Origin: Paraburkholderia podalyriae
GTDB taxonomy: Bacteria > Pseudomonadota > Gammaproteobacteria > Burkholderiales > Burkholderiaceae
Reading direction: 5' to 3'
Assembly (NCBI RefSeq): GCF_014397785.1
Contig: NZ_VZQQ01000006.1
Coordinates: 124,001-188,000 of the forward strand
DNA: 64,000 nucleotides
Shown here: positions 56,584-64,000 of the stretch, piece by piece
How the letters are laid out: each line of letters opens with the position of its first letter
How positions within the stretch are numbered: position 1 is the stretch's first letter
Program-made: the position numbers and the translations under genes
Notes under the pieces: generated by a model
Databases searched by the model: none
Seen by the model: the letters and a program-made list of their open reading frames with translations, nothing else
Told to the model about the DNA's origin: nothing

Positions 56584-57939
56584 TTACTGCACGCTCGCCG
56601 TGGTCGGCTTCACTTCGACGTATGCGGTGTCGCGCAGCTCGCGCAGCCAGTCGGCGTAAGCCTGTTCCGCCTTGCGCTGGCCAATGGCCTGACGCGCGAG
56701 ATCCATCTGCTGCGCAACCGAGCCTTCCGCATCGCGGCGGCCGAGCACCTGGATCAGGTGGTAGCCGTATTCGCTGCGCACCGGCTCGCTGATCTGGTTG
56801 TCCTGCAGCGAGTTCATCGCGCGCTCGAACTCGGGCACCGTCTCGCCCGGGCTGATCCAGCCGAGGTCACCGCCTTGCGACGCCGAGCCGTCCTGCGAGT
56901 AAGTGCGCGCGAACTTCGTGAAGTCGCCGCCCGCGGCAATCTGGTTGCGGATGTCGAGCAGCTTCTGGCGTGCCTGCGGTTCGGATAGACCGTCGCCGAC
57001 GCGCAGCAGAATGTGGCGCACATGCGTCTGCACGAGCTTCGGCGCGTCCGAGCTGTTGCCCTGGCCGGCGCGGCGCTCGACGAGGCGCACGATTTCGAAG
57101 CCGTCGTTGGTGCGGACCAGATCCGGATTGACCTCACCCGGACGCAATGCCGACGCGGCCTTCACGAACTCGGGCGGCAGCTTCGACGGCGCGAGGAAGC
57201 CGAGATCGCCGCCGTTTTTCGACGCGTCCGGCGCCTGCGAATTGGCTTTCGCCAGCTTTTCGAAATCCGCGCCGCCCTTCGCTTCCGCGAGCAGCCCTTC
57301 GGCCTTCTTCTGCGCCGCCTCGATGTCGGTCTCCGACGCGTTCAGCGGCGCCTTCACGAAAATGTGCTGCACGTGCAGGTCGTTCGTCTGGCCGACGCCC
57401 GGGCCGCGCTGGCTGGCGATGTAGTTCGCGACCTCGGCGTCCGTCACCGTGATCTTGCTATCCACTTCCTTCTCGCGCAGACGCGACAGCGTCAGCTCCG
57501 TGCGGGCGTCGTTCGAGAAGGTGGTCCAGGGCACGCCTTGCGCCTCGATGCGCGCGCGATACATTTGGACCGACATGTTGTTCGCCTGCGCGAGACGCTC
57601 GAGCGTGCGCTGCACGGCTGCGTCGTCGATGGTGATGCCGTCTTCCTTGGCCTTTTGCAGCTGGATGCGCTCGAGCACCATCTGCGTGAGCACCTGCTGG
57701 CGCAGTTGGTCCGCCGGCGGCACCGGGGCGTTCTGCTGGTTCAGCCGGTGCGCGATCAGGCCGGCCCGTTCGTCGAGTTCGCGCTGCGTGATGACACCGT
57801 TGTTGACCACCGCGGCGATGGTATCGACCGTCTGGCCGCTATTGCCGCCCAATGCCTGCGCCTGTACCGACGCAACTGGAACGAAGGACGCCGCGGCGGC
57901 GAGACCCGCCGCGAGTATTGCCAAGCGAAGCTGTTTCAT
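56584..57939 (-). CDS. surA: Periplasmic chaperone and peptidyl-prolyl isomerase SurA
   Basis: A 451-residue outer-membrane-protein chaperone. A signal peptide ([22 protein letters not shown]) is followed by the N-terminal chaperone region and two parvulin domains: [11 protein letters not shown] to [11 protein letters not shown], then [11 protein letters not shown] to [14 protein letters not shown]. It folds beta-barrel proteins such as LptD, encoded just upstream. ATG 57939 gives the signal peptide; the longer open frame does not. Confidence 0.95.
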   Translation of the reverse strand: MKQLRLAILAAGLAAAASFVPVASVQAQALGGNSGQTVDTIAAVVNNGVITQRELDERAGLIAHRLNQQNAPVPPADQLRQQVLTQMVLERIQLQKAKEDGITIDDAAVQRTLERLAQANNMSVQMYRARIEAQGVPWTTFSNDARTELTLSRLREKEVDSKITVTDAEVANYIASQRGPGVGQTNDLHVQHIFVKAPLNASETDIEAAQKKAEGLLAEAKGGADFEKLAKANSQAPDASKNGGDLGFLAPSKLPPEFVKAASALRPGEVNPDLVRTNDGFEIVRLVERRAGQGNSSDAPKLVQTHVRHILLRVGDGLSEPQARQKLLDIRNQIAAGGDFTKFARTYSQDGSASQGGDLGWISPGETVPEFERAMNSLQDNQISEPVRSEYGYHLIQVLGRRDAEGSVAQQMDLARQAIGQRKAEQAYADWLRELRDTAYVEVKPTTASVQ

Positions 57940-58013
57940 GATTGCCACAGATACTCCAATGATGTCGGGCGCTTCGCCCGTCTTTTCGCAAGCCGTGAAT
58001 GACCGGGCGACCG

Positions 58014-60386
58014 TCATTCGTAGTTGGTGAACCGCGACTCCGGCGGCGGCGGCGGCGGCAGCGGTGTATAGCCGGCCACGCTGCTGCGGAACGCGGTCAT
58101 CAGCCCGTTATCGACGCTCGACAAGCCCTTGAACGTCAACTGCGCCAGAAACCGCGTGCTCGACTGATTCTGTCCCGACGTGTTCAGGCCGTTCGCATAG
58201 CGCTGGATGCCGGCGCCGAGCGTCCAGCAGTCCGCGTCGTATTGGAGGCCGATCAGGCCGTCGACGACACGGTGGCCACCCAGGTCGTAATTGAACCGGC
58301 CGACCCCGTACATCCGGTGCGACAGCGGCCATTGGCCCGAAATCAGCACCTGATTGATCGGCTGGTTGTCGAGCGTGGTGTTGGCGCGCGTATAGCGGTA
58401 TGCGACGTTGATGACCTTGCCGCTCTCCGGACTGAACCCGAAACCGACACTCGTTTTCGTGAGCTGGTTATTGTCCGCATTATATTGGAACGCCGTTTCC
58501 GAAGCGAAACCGGCGCCCAGCTTGATCGACGCACCCGCGATCAGGTCCGAGTGCGTGGCCTGGGTACTGGTCTGGGTCGGCGTCAGCGTGACGCGCTGAT
58601 CCTGGAAGTAATACTGCTGCGCGATCACGAAGCGCGCGCGTTCGTCGCCGGTGGACGGGTTGATGAAGCGCGTCGTGAGACCGACGGTCACGCGGTTCGC
58701 GTCGGCGATCCGGTCGTTACCGACGAACGTATTCGGCGTGAAGATTTCCGCGAGACCGAAGTCGGATTCGGCGGTATCGAACAGCGGCGCGTTGTTCTGG
58801 TTGCGGTACGGCGTGTACACGTAGTACAGGCGCGGCTCCAGCGTCTGGATATAGTCCGCGCCGAAAATGCGCACCGAGCGCTCGAAGATCAGTCCCGTGT
58901 CGAACGTGAAGGTCGGGATCGACTCGGTGAAATTCTTCTGCGCCCCCGGCACGTTCGCCAGATCGGTGCCGATGTTGTTCAGGTTGTACGACGCGAAGTG
59001 CCACTGCACCTTCGGAGTGACGAAGTAGCCCGGCCCCACCACCGAATATGACAGGTACGGGTTGAACAGCACCCGCTGGCCTTCGCTCAGATCCGCGGTG
59101 GTGATGCGGAAGTTCGTGTAGTCGGCCTCGGCGCCGAAATCGAAGCCGCCGATGTTGTACTTCGCGTACTTCACGTTCAACTGCGGCTCGCGGCCGTACG
59201 GCGCGACCGACGGCTGCAGCGTCTGCCAGTGCTGCTCACGCGCGAGCACGGACCACGGTCCGTTGTTGTAGGTCAACCCGGCTTCCTGCTGATACAGGAG
59301 CTGGGTGCCGTTCATGAACTGGTTGACCGACGACGACAGGTCTTCCGGATAGGTGTTGTCCGAAACCTTGTTGTAATAGATGTAGCCGCCGAAGCCGTTA
59401 CCGAAATTCTGGTTGTGCTGGATGTACAGCGCGTAGCGGTTGGTCTTCGTCAGGTGATCGTCGGGCAGAAATTCACCGGTGATCGACCCGGAATACGTCG
59501 GCGACAGATAGCGGAACGTGCTCTGCAACTGCACACCGCGCTTCGAGATCAGACGCGGCGTGACCGTCAGATCGCGATTCGGCGCGATGTTGAAGTAATA
59601 CGGCACCGACAGCTCGAAGCCGTTCGTCGAGCTCAGCGAGAACGTGGGCGGCAACAGGCCGCTGCGCCGATCGCCCGACAGCGGGAACGACAGCCACGGC
59701 GACGCGAACACCGGCACGCCCTGGAAGAACAGCACGCTGTTATAGGCGACGCCTTCGTCCGCGCCGGTGTCGAAATCGAACTCGCTGCCCTTGATGTACC
59801 AGGCCGGATTGTCCGTGCACGCGCACGCCGTGTAGGTGCCCTTCGTGAACACCGAGCGCTCGGCGTCGAGCAGGTCGACGCGCTGCGCGCTGCCCGAGCC
59901 GCCCGTCAGCGTGAAGCGATACTTCGGCGCGGTCATGAAGCCTTCGGTCGAATCGACGCGCAGATGCGCTTCGGGTCCGATGAAGGTATTGCCGGTATTG
60001 ATCACGTGGACATTGCCGTACGCATCGGCCATGTCCGTGTCCTGGTCGTAGTGCAGCGCGTCGGCCTTGATCACGGCCGTGTTGTGGCGCACTTCGGCCG
60101 AGCCCTTGGCGGCCAGATCCTGGTCGATCGTGCCGCTCGCGTGGTCGCCGAGCACGAAGGTGGCCGGCCGCTGGCCCGTTTGCAACGGATGCTCTTCGAG
60201 CTGCGGGGCAAGCTGCATGCCCCACGGCGGGTAGACCGCTTGCGGTTGCGCAGCTTCCCCCGTCAACTGGGCGTGCGCAAGCGCGGGCATCAGACCCGGA
60301 ACGGCGATCAACGCCGCGACGAGCCGCCTTTTGCGCGGCACTACTGCACAGGAAGGAGTGGTATCGGAAAGCTGTCTAGGCGGCAT
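58014..60386 (-). CDS. lptD: LPS-assembly protein LptD
   Basis: A 790-residue outer-membrane translocon that inserts LPS with LptE. The signal peptide ([18 protein letters not shown]) is followed by an OstA beta-jellyroll (about 80-200) and a large beta-barrel. Two cysteines ([10 protein letters not shown]) lie in the N-terminal domain and at least one ([15 protein letters not shown]) near the C terminus, as needed for the LptD disulfides. The C-terminal end is Pro-rich ([12 protein letters not shown]). A perfect -10 TATAAT is at 60566-60571 (minus), implying a roughly 170-nt 5' leader. Confidence 0.95.
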   Translation of the reverse strand: MPPRQLSDTTPSCAVVPRKRRLVAALIAVPGLMPALAHAQLTGEAAQPQAVYPPWGMQLAPQLEEHPLQTGQRPATFVLGDHASGTIDQDLAAKGSAEVRHNTAVIKADALHYDQDTDMADAYGNVHVINTGNTFIGPEAHLRVDSTEGFMTAPKYRFTLTGGSGSAQRVDLLDAERSVFTKGTYTACACTDNPAWYIKGSEFDFDTGADEGVAYNSVLFFQGVPVFASPWLSFPLSGDRRSGLLPPTFSLSSTNGFELSVPYYFNIAPNRDLTVTPRLISKRGVQLQSTFRYLSPTYSGSITGEFLPDDHLTKTNRYALYIQHNQNFGNGFGGYIYYNKVSDNTYPEDLSSSVNQFMNGTQLLYQQEAGLTYNNGPWSVLAREQHWQTLQPSVAPYGREPQLNVKYAKYNIGGFDFGAEADYTNFRITTADLSEGQRVLFNPYLSYSVVGPGYFVTPKVQWHFASYNLNNIGTDLANVPGAQKNFTESIPTFTFDTGLIFERSVRIFGADYIQTLEPRLYYVYTPYRNQNNAPLFDTAESDFGLAEIFTPNTFVGNDRIADANRVTVGLTTRFINPSTGDERARFVIAQQYYFQDQRVTLTPTQTSTQATHSDLIAGASIKLGAGFASETAFQYNADNNQLTKTSVGFGFSPESGKVINVAYRYTRANTTLDNQPINQVLISGQWPLSHRMYGVGRFNYDLGGHRVVDGLIGLQYDADCWTLGAGIQRYANGLNTSGQNQSSTRFLAQLTFKGLSSVDNGLMTAFRSSVAGYTPLPPPPPPESRFTNYE

Positions 60387-60610
60387 GTATCGTTTGGCGA
60401 GTCGACCCGTGCGCAAGCTTCCGCCGTCACGATCCACCGCCTGCACACCGCGACCCGAAGAGTCGGCTGCATGTCTGGATTCCCAATTTGCCGAGTGATA
60501 AGGCGGGCGGTGAAACGGAGCACGCGAAAGCTGGCGTGTGAGTCGCGTCAAAAAAGTCGTGGGGTATTATATGGCAAGACGTTGTCCCCAAGAATTTGCC
60601 GCCGCTTTTC

Positions 60611-61690
60611 ATGACGCTGCCTTCCACCCAAGACTTCACCGACACCCGTCTCTCCCTGCTCAAGGCCTGGTTGCAAGGCCACGCGGCGCGCCATGCGCTC
60701 GAGCCCGACACCCTCGTTCCGGCCTCGTCCGACGCCAGTTTCCGCCGTTATTTCCGGCTCGCCGGTAAGGCGGCGCAAGGCAATGGCGCGGCCACGCTGA
60801 TCGCCGTCGACGCGCCGCCGCCCGAAAAATGCCGCGAATTCGCGCAGATCGCGCAATTGCTCGAGGCCGCCGGCGTACACGTGCCGCGCGTGCTCGAGGT
60901 CGACTTCGACGCGGGCTTCATGCTCGTCACCGATCTCGGCACCGCGTCGTACCTCGGCGCGCTAACCGACGCGCAGGCCGCGTGCGACACGCGCGCGGCT
61001 CGCACGCTGATGCGCGACGCGCTCGACGCGCTGATCCGCTGGCAGCTCACGTCGCGCGAAGACGTGCTGCCGCCGTTCGACGAAGCGTTCCTGCACCGCG
61101 AGATGGAGCTGATGCCCGAGTGGTTCATCGGCCGGCACCTCGGCCGCGAGGTCGACGCCGCCACGCGCGCGCAGCTCGATCGCACGTTCGCGCTGCTGAT
61201 CGCGAGCGCGCGCGCGCAGCCGCAAAGCTTCATGCTGCGCGATTTCATGCCGCGCAATCTGATGATCGCCTCGGCGCCCAACCCGGCGAACCCCGGCGTG
61301 CTCGACTTCCAGGACGCGGTGTACGGACCGATTACGTACGACGTCGTATCGCTGCTGCGCGACGCGTTCCTCAGCTGGGACGAGGCGTTCGAGCTCGACT
61401 GCTTCGCGTACTACTGGGAGCGCGCGAAAAAAGCCGGCCTGCCGGTCGATGCCGATTTCGGCGAGTTCTACCGCCAGCTCGAATGGATGGGACTGCAGCG
61501 GCACATCAAGGTGCTCGGCCTGTTCTGCCGCATCAACTACCGTGACGGCAAGGCGCACTACATGAACGACCTGCCGCGCTTCATCGGCTATGCACGCAAG
61601 GTGGCGGAGCGTTACGCGCCGCTGCGCGGGTTCGCGAAACTGCTCGACGACCTCGCAGGCCGCGCGCAGGAAATCGGCTACACCTTCTGA
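60611..61690 (+). CDS. amgK: N-acetylmuramate/N-acetylglucosamine kinase AmgK
   Basis: A 359-residue aminoglycoside-phosphotransferase-fold sugar kinase. ASFRRYFRL forms the nucleotide loop, and RDFMPRNLM with LDFQDAVYGPITYD are the catalytic and metal-binding segments. AmgK phosphorylates MurNAc at C1 in the cell-wall recycling route that bypasses de novo UDP-MurNAc synthesis and lowers fosfomycin sensitivity. It is divergent from lptD and followed after 3 bp by murU, the standard arrangement. Confidence 0.92.
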   Translation: MTLPSTQDFTDTRLSLLKAWLQGHAARHALEPDTLVPASSDASFRRYFRLAGKAAQGNGAATLIAVDAPPPEKCREFAQIAQLLEAAGVHVPRVLEVDFDAGFMLVTDLGTASYLGALTDAQAACDTRAARTLMRDALDALIRWQLTSREDVLPPFDEAFLHREMELMPEWFIGRHLGREVDAATRAQLDRTFALLIASARAQPQSFMLRDFMPRNLMIASAPNPANPGVLDFQDAVYGPITYDVVSLLRDAFLSWDEAFELDCFAYYWERAKKAGLPVDADFGEFYRQLEWMGLQRHIKVLGLFCRINYRDGKAHYMNDLPRFIGYARKVAERYAPLRGFAKLLDDLAGRAQEIGYTF

Positions 61691-61693
61691 CCG

Positions 61694-62407
61694 ATGACGA
61701 TGTCCGTAAAGAAAGCGATGATTTTCGCCGCGGGCCGCGGCGAGCGCATGCGTCCGTTGACGGACGCGTGCCCGAAGCCCTTGCTCGAAGTGGGCGGCAA
61801 GCCGCTGATCGTGTGGCAGATCGAACGGCTCGCGCGCGCCGGCATCCGCAGCATCGTGATTAATCATGCGTGGCTCGGCGCGCAGCTCGAAGCCGCGCTC
61901 GGCGACGGTTCGCGCTGGCACGTCGAGTTGCGCTACTCGCCCGAGCACGAGGCGCTGGAGACCGCGGGCGGCATCGCGCAGGCGCTGCCGCTACTAGCAG
62001 ACGACGGCGCGGACCACGTGTTCGTCGCGGTGGCCGGCGACGTGTACAGCGAGTACGACTACGCCGCGCTGCACGCACGCGCCGGCCAGCTGAAGGCGCT
62101 GCCCGAACCCGGCATGCATCTGGTGATGGTGCCGAATCCGGCGTTTCACCCGAACGGCGACTTTGGTCTCGTCGACGGCATGCTGTCGCTCGAGGCGCAG
62201 CCGCGCGTCACGTTCGGCAGTTTCGGGCTGTACGACACGCGCATGTTCCGGCATCTGCCGCGCGGCACGCGGCGCGCGCTGAGCCCGTATTACCGCGGGA
62301 CCATCGCGCGTGGGCTCGCGAGCGGCGAGCTGTATGAAGGCGTGTGGGAGAACGTCGGCACGCAGGCGCAGCTGGAAGTGCTCGATCGGCTGTTGCGCTC
62401 GCGCTGA
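61694..62407 (+). CDS. murU: N-acetylmuramate alpha-1-phosphate uridylyltransferase MurU
   Basis: A 237-residue nucleotidyltransferase. The nucleotide-binding signature is IFAAGRGERMRPLTD, followed by CPKPLLEVGGKPLI. VAVAGDVYSEYDY carries the metal-binding Asp. It converts MurNAc-1-P to UDP-MurNAc after AmgK. ATG 61694 is followed by a second ATG two codons later; either could be used. It converges with the ABC exporter, with 3 bp between stops. Confidence 0.93.
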   Translation: MTMSVKKAMIFAAGRGERMRPLTDACPKPLLEVGGKPLIVWQIERLARAGIRSIVINHAWLGAQLEAALGDGSRWHVELRYSPEHEALETAGGIAQALPLLADDGADHVFVAVAGDVYSEYDYAALHARAGQLKALPEPGMHLVMVPNPAFHPNGDFGLVDGMLSLEAQPRVTFGSFGLYDTRMFRHLPRGTRRALSPYYRGTIARGLASGELYEGVWENVGTQAQLEVLDRLLRSR

Positions 62408-62410
62408 GCT

Positions 62411-64000
62411 TCACTTCGCCGGGCTCTCGCTCGCGCCGACGGCTTCCGCCCCTTCCACCACCTCCGGTGTCTGCGCGGCGCGCTGCTGCAACGCCCACAT
62501 CTGCGCGAACAGACCGTTCGCGCGCAACAGCTCGGCGTGCGTGCCGCGCTCGACGATGCGCCCTTTGTCCATCACGATGATCTGCTGCGCATGCACGACC
62601 GTCGACAGCCGGTGCGCGATGATCAGCGTCGTGCGCTCGCGCGCAATCAGGTCGAGCTCATGCTGGATCGCGCGCTCGGAGCGCGAATCGAGCGCGGACG
62701 TCGCTTCGTCGAACAGCAGGATCGGCGGATTCTTGAGTATTGTCCGCGCGATCGCGACGCGCTGTTTCTCGCCGCCGGAGAGCTTGAGTCCGCGTTCCCC
62801 AACCGGCGTGTCGTAGCCCTTCGGCAGACTCTCGATGAACTCGTGGATATGCGCGGCGCGCGCCGCCGCGATCACTTCGTCGCGCGTCGCCGACGGCCGC
62901 CCGTACGCGATGTTGTAGTAGATCGAATCGTTGAACAGCACCGTGTCCTGCGGCACGATGCCGATCGACGCGCGCAGCGAATCCTGCGTGACGTCGCGAA
63001 TATCCTGCCCGTCGATCCGGATCGCGCCGCCCGTCGCGCGGTCGAGATCGTAGAAGCGGAACAGCAGCCGCGCGAGCGTCGACTTGCCCGAGCCGCTATG
63101 GCCGACCACCGCCGTCGTCGTGCCGGCCGCGATCGTGAAGCTCACGCCGTGCAGAATCTGCCGCGCAGGCTCGTACGCGAAACTCACATCGTCGAAGCGC
63201 AGCTGCGCGCCGCTGACCTGCAAGGCCACCGCGTCGGGCGCGTCGGGCACTTCCTGCGGCGCGCCGAGCAGCGAGAACATGCGGTCCATGTCGGTCAGGC
63301 TCTGCTTCAGCTCGCGATAAACCACGCCGAGAAAATTCAACGGAATATACAGCTGCAGCATGAAGGTGTTGATCAGCACCAGGTCGCCGAGCGTCAGACG
63401 CCCGGCCATCACGCCCTGCGTCGCGCGCCAAAGGATGAACACGAGCCCCGTGCCGATGATCGCCTGTTGCCCGAAGTTCAGCGCCGACAGCGAGCGCTGC
63501 GACTTGATCGCCGCCGCGCGATAGCGCTTCAGGTTTTCGTCGTAGCGGCTCGCTTCCCACTCCTCGTTGCCGAAGTACTTGACGGTCTCGTAGTTGAGCA
63601 GCGAGTCGATCGCGCGCGAATTCGCCTTCGAATCGAGCTCGTTCATCGTGCGGCGAAAGTGCGTGCGCCACTCGGTGACCTTCACCGTGAACGCGATGTA
63701 CACCGCGAGCGCGACGAACGTGACGATCGCGTAATAGGCCTCGTATTTGACGACGAAAAAGCCGAGCACGAGACCGACTTCGACGAGCGTCGGCAGGATG
63801 CTGTACAGCGAATAGGAAATCAGCTGCGTGATGCCGCGCGTGCCGCGTTCGATATCGCGCGACATGCCGCCCGTCTGCCGCTCCAGATGAAAGCGCAGCG
63901 ACAGCCCGTGCAGATGGCGGAACACCTTCAGCGCGAGTTGGCGCACCGCGCTTTCGGTCACTTTCGAAAACAGCATTTCGCGCAACTCGGTGAAGAGCGA
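62411..64000 (-). CDS. ABCB-type ABC exporter (ATM1/HMT1-like), N-terminus cut
   Basis: At least 529 residues of a half-transporter; the start lies beyond the right edge. A membrane domain is followed by an ATPase domain with Walker A GHSGSGKST, signature LSGGEKQRVAIARTIL, Walker [13 protein letters not shown] and a late H-loop IAHRLST. NYETVKYFGNEEWEASRY and HLHGLSLRFHLERQTGG are typical of the ATM1/HMT1 (glutathione-linked metal/thiol) group. Substrate inferred only from family. The C terminus is an acidic Ala/Glu-rich tail. Confidence 0.92.
   Translation of the reverse strand, partial: SLFTELREMLFSKVTESAVRQLALKVFRHLHGLSLRFHLERQTGGMSRDIERGTRGITQLISYSLYSILPTLVEVGLVLGFFVVKYEAYYAIVTFVALAVYIAFTVKVTEWRTHFRRTMNELDSKANSRAIDSLLNYETVKYFGNEEWEASRYDENLKRYRAAAIKSQRSLSALNFGQQAIIGTGLVFILWRATQGVMAGRLTLGDLVLINTFMLQLYIPLNFLGVVYRELKQSLTDMDRMFSLLGAPQEVPDAPDAVALQVSGAQLRFDDVSFAYEPARQILHGVSFTIAAGTTTAVVGHSGSGKSTLARLLFRFYDLDRATGGAIRIDGQDIRDVTQDSLRASIGIVPQDTVLFNDSIYYNIAYGRPSATRDEVIAAARAAHIHEFIESLPKGYDTPVGERGLKLSGGEKQRVAIARTILKNPPILLFDEATSALDSRSERAIQHELDLIARERTTLIIAHRLSTVVHAQQIIVMDKGRIVERGTHAELLRANGLFAQMWALQQRAAQTPEVVEGAEAVGASESPAK

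Noticed and set aside
60341..60523. 60-codon minus-strand ORF in the lptD leader
   Set aside because: It begins with GTG, has no good ribosome site, overlaps the lptD start and shows no protein-like pattern beyond chance.

Overview
The window is high-GC chromosomal DNA from a beta-proteobacterium, most likely Burkholderia or Paraburkholderia. The evidence is the gene content and the typical orders lptD-surA-pdxA-rsmA, queA-tgt-yajC-secDF, glyQS-gmhB-plsC and a split pntAA-pntAB-pntB. It looks like core genome. I see no rRNA, tRNA, CRISPR array, insertion sequence or prophage. The left edge cuts a nitrilase-family gene and the right edge cuts an ABC exporter gene.

Layout. 1-4.8 kb: nitrilase-family hydrolase end, tldD, a DAHP synthase gene (aroG) behind what reads as a complete transcription attenuator, a HigBA-like toxin-antitoxin pair, and a PduO-type cobalamin adenosyltransferase. 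4.9-12.1 kb: a repeat element, then a D-2-hydroxyacid (D-lactate/glycolate) oxidase cluster (dld-like, glcD, glcE, glcF), yggS and proC. 12.2-19.4 kb, minus strand: an oxidative-stress block in the transcription order recG, oxyR, 39-aa sORF, katA, 54-aa sORF, dps, ubiA. 19.5-25.7 kb: queuosine genes (queA, tgt) and the Sec accessory operon (yajC, secD, secF). 25.7-29.1 kb, minus: an MHS-type MFS transporter and a cytochrome b561-yceI-yceI operon. 29.5-34.9 kb: pqi lipid-transport genes (pqiA in two ORFs, pqiB, pqiC) and rlmL. 35-39.2 kb: a VOC protein, a WYL regulator and the proton-translocating transhydrogenase. 39.5-48.8 kb: NUDIX hydrolase, mnmA, a glutamate-synthase-like FMN protein, glyQS, gmhB, plsC and a YgjP-type metalloprotease. 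48.9-52.7 kb, minus: a polar amino-acid ABC uptake operon with an IclR regulator at its end. 53-64 kb: gloA, an EamA exporter, the rsmA-pdxA-surA-lptD envelope cluster (minus), amgK-murU cell-wall recycling genes, and an ABCB-type exporter.

The strongest finding is upstream of aroG. A sigma70-like promoter is followed by a 22-codon ORF containing eight aromatic codons in a row (Phe-Tyr-Phe-Tyr-Phe-Phe-Trp-Tyr). Three mutually exclusive stems follow (1:2 protector, 2:3 antiterminator, 3:4 terminator with eight Ts). This is the classic architecture of ribosome-mediated attenuation, here apparently reading all three aromatic amino acids at the first step of the shikimate pathway. Other points of interest are two unannotated small ORFs flanking katA, palindromic operators in front of the ABC operon, a seven-unit 11-bp tandem repeat upstream of the transhydrogenase genes, and a 34-bp palindrome with a partial duplicate in front of the dld-like gene.
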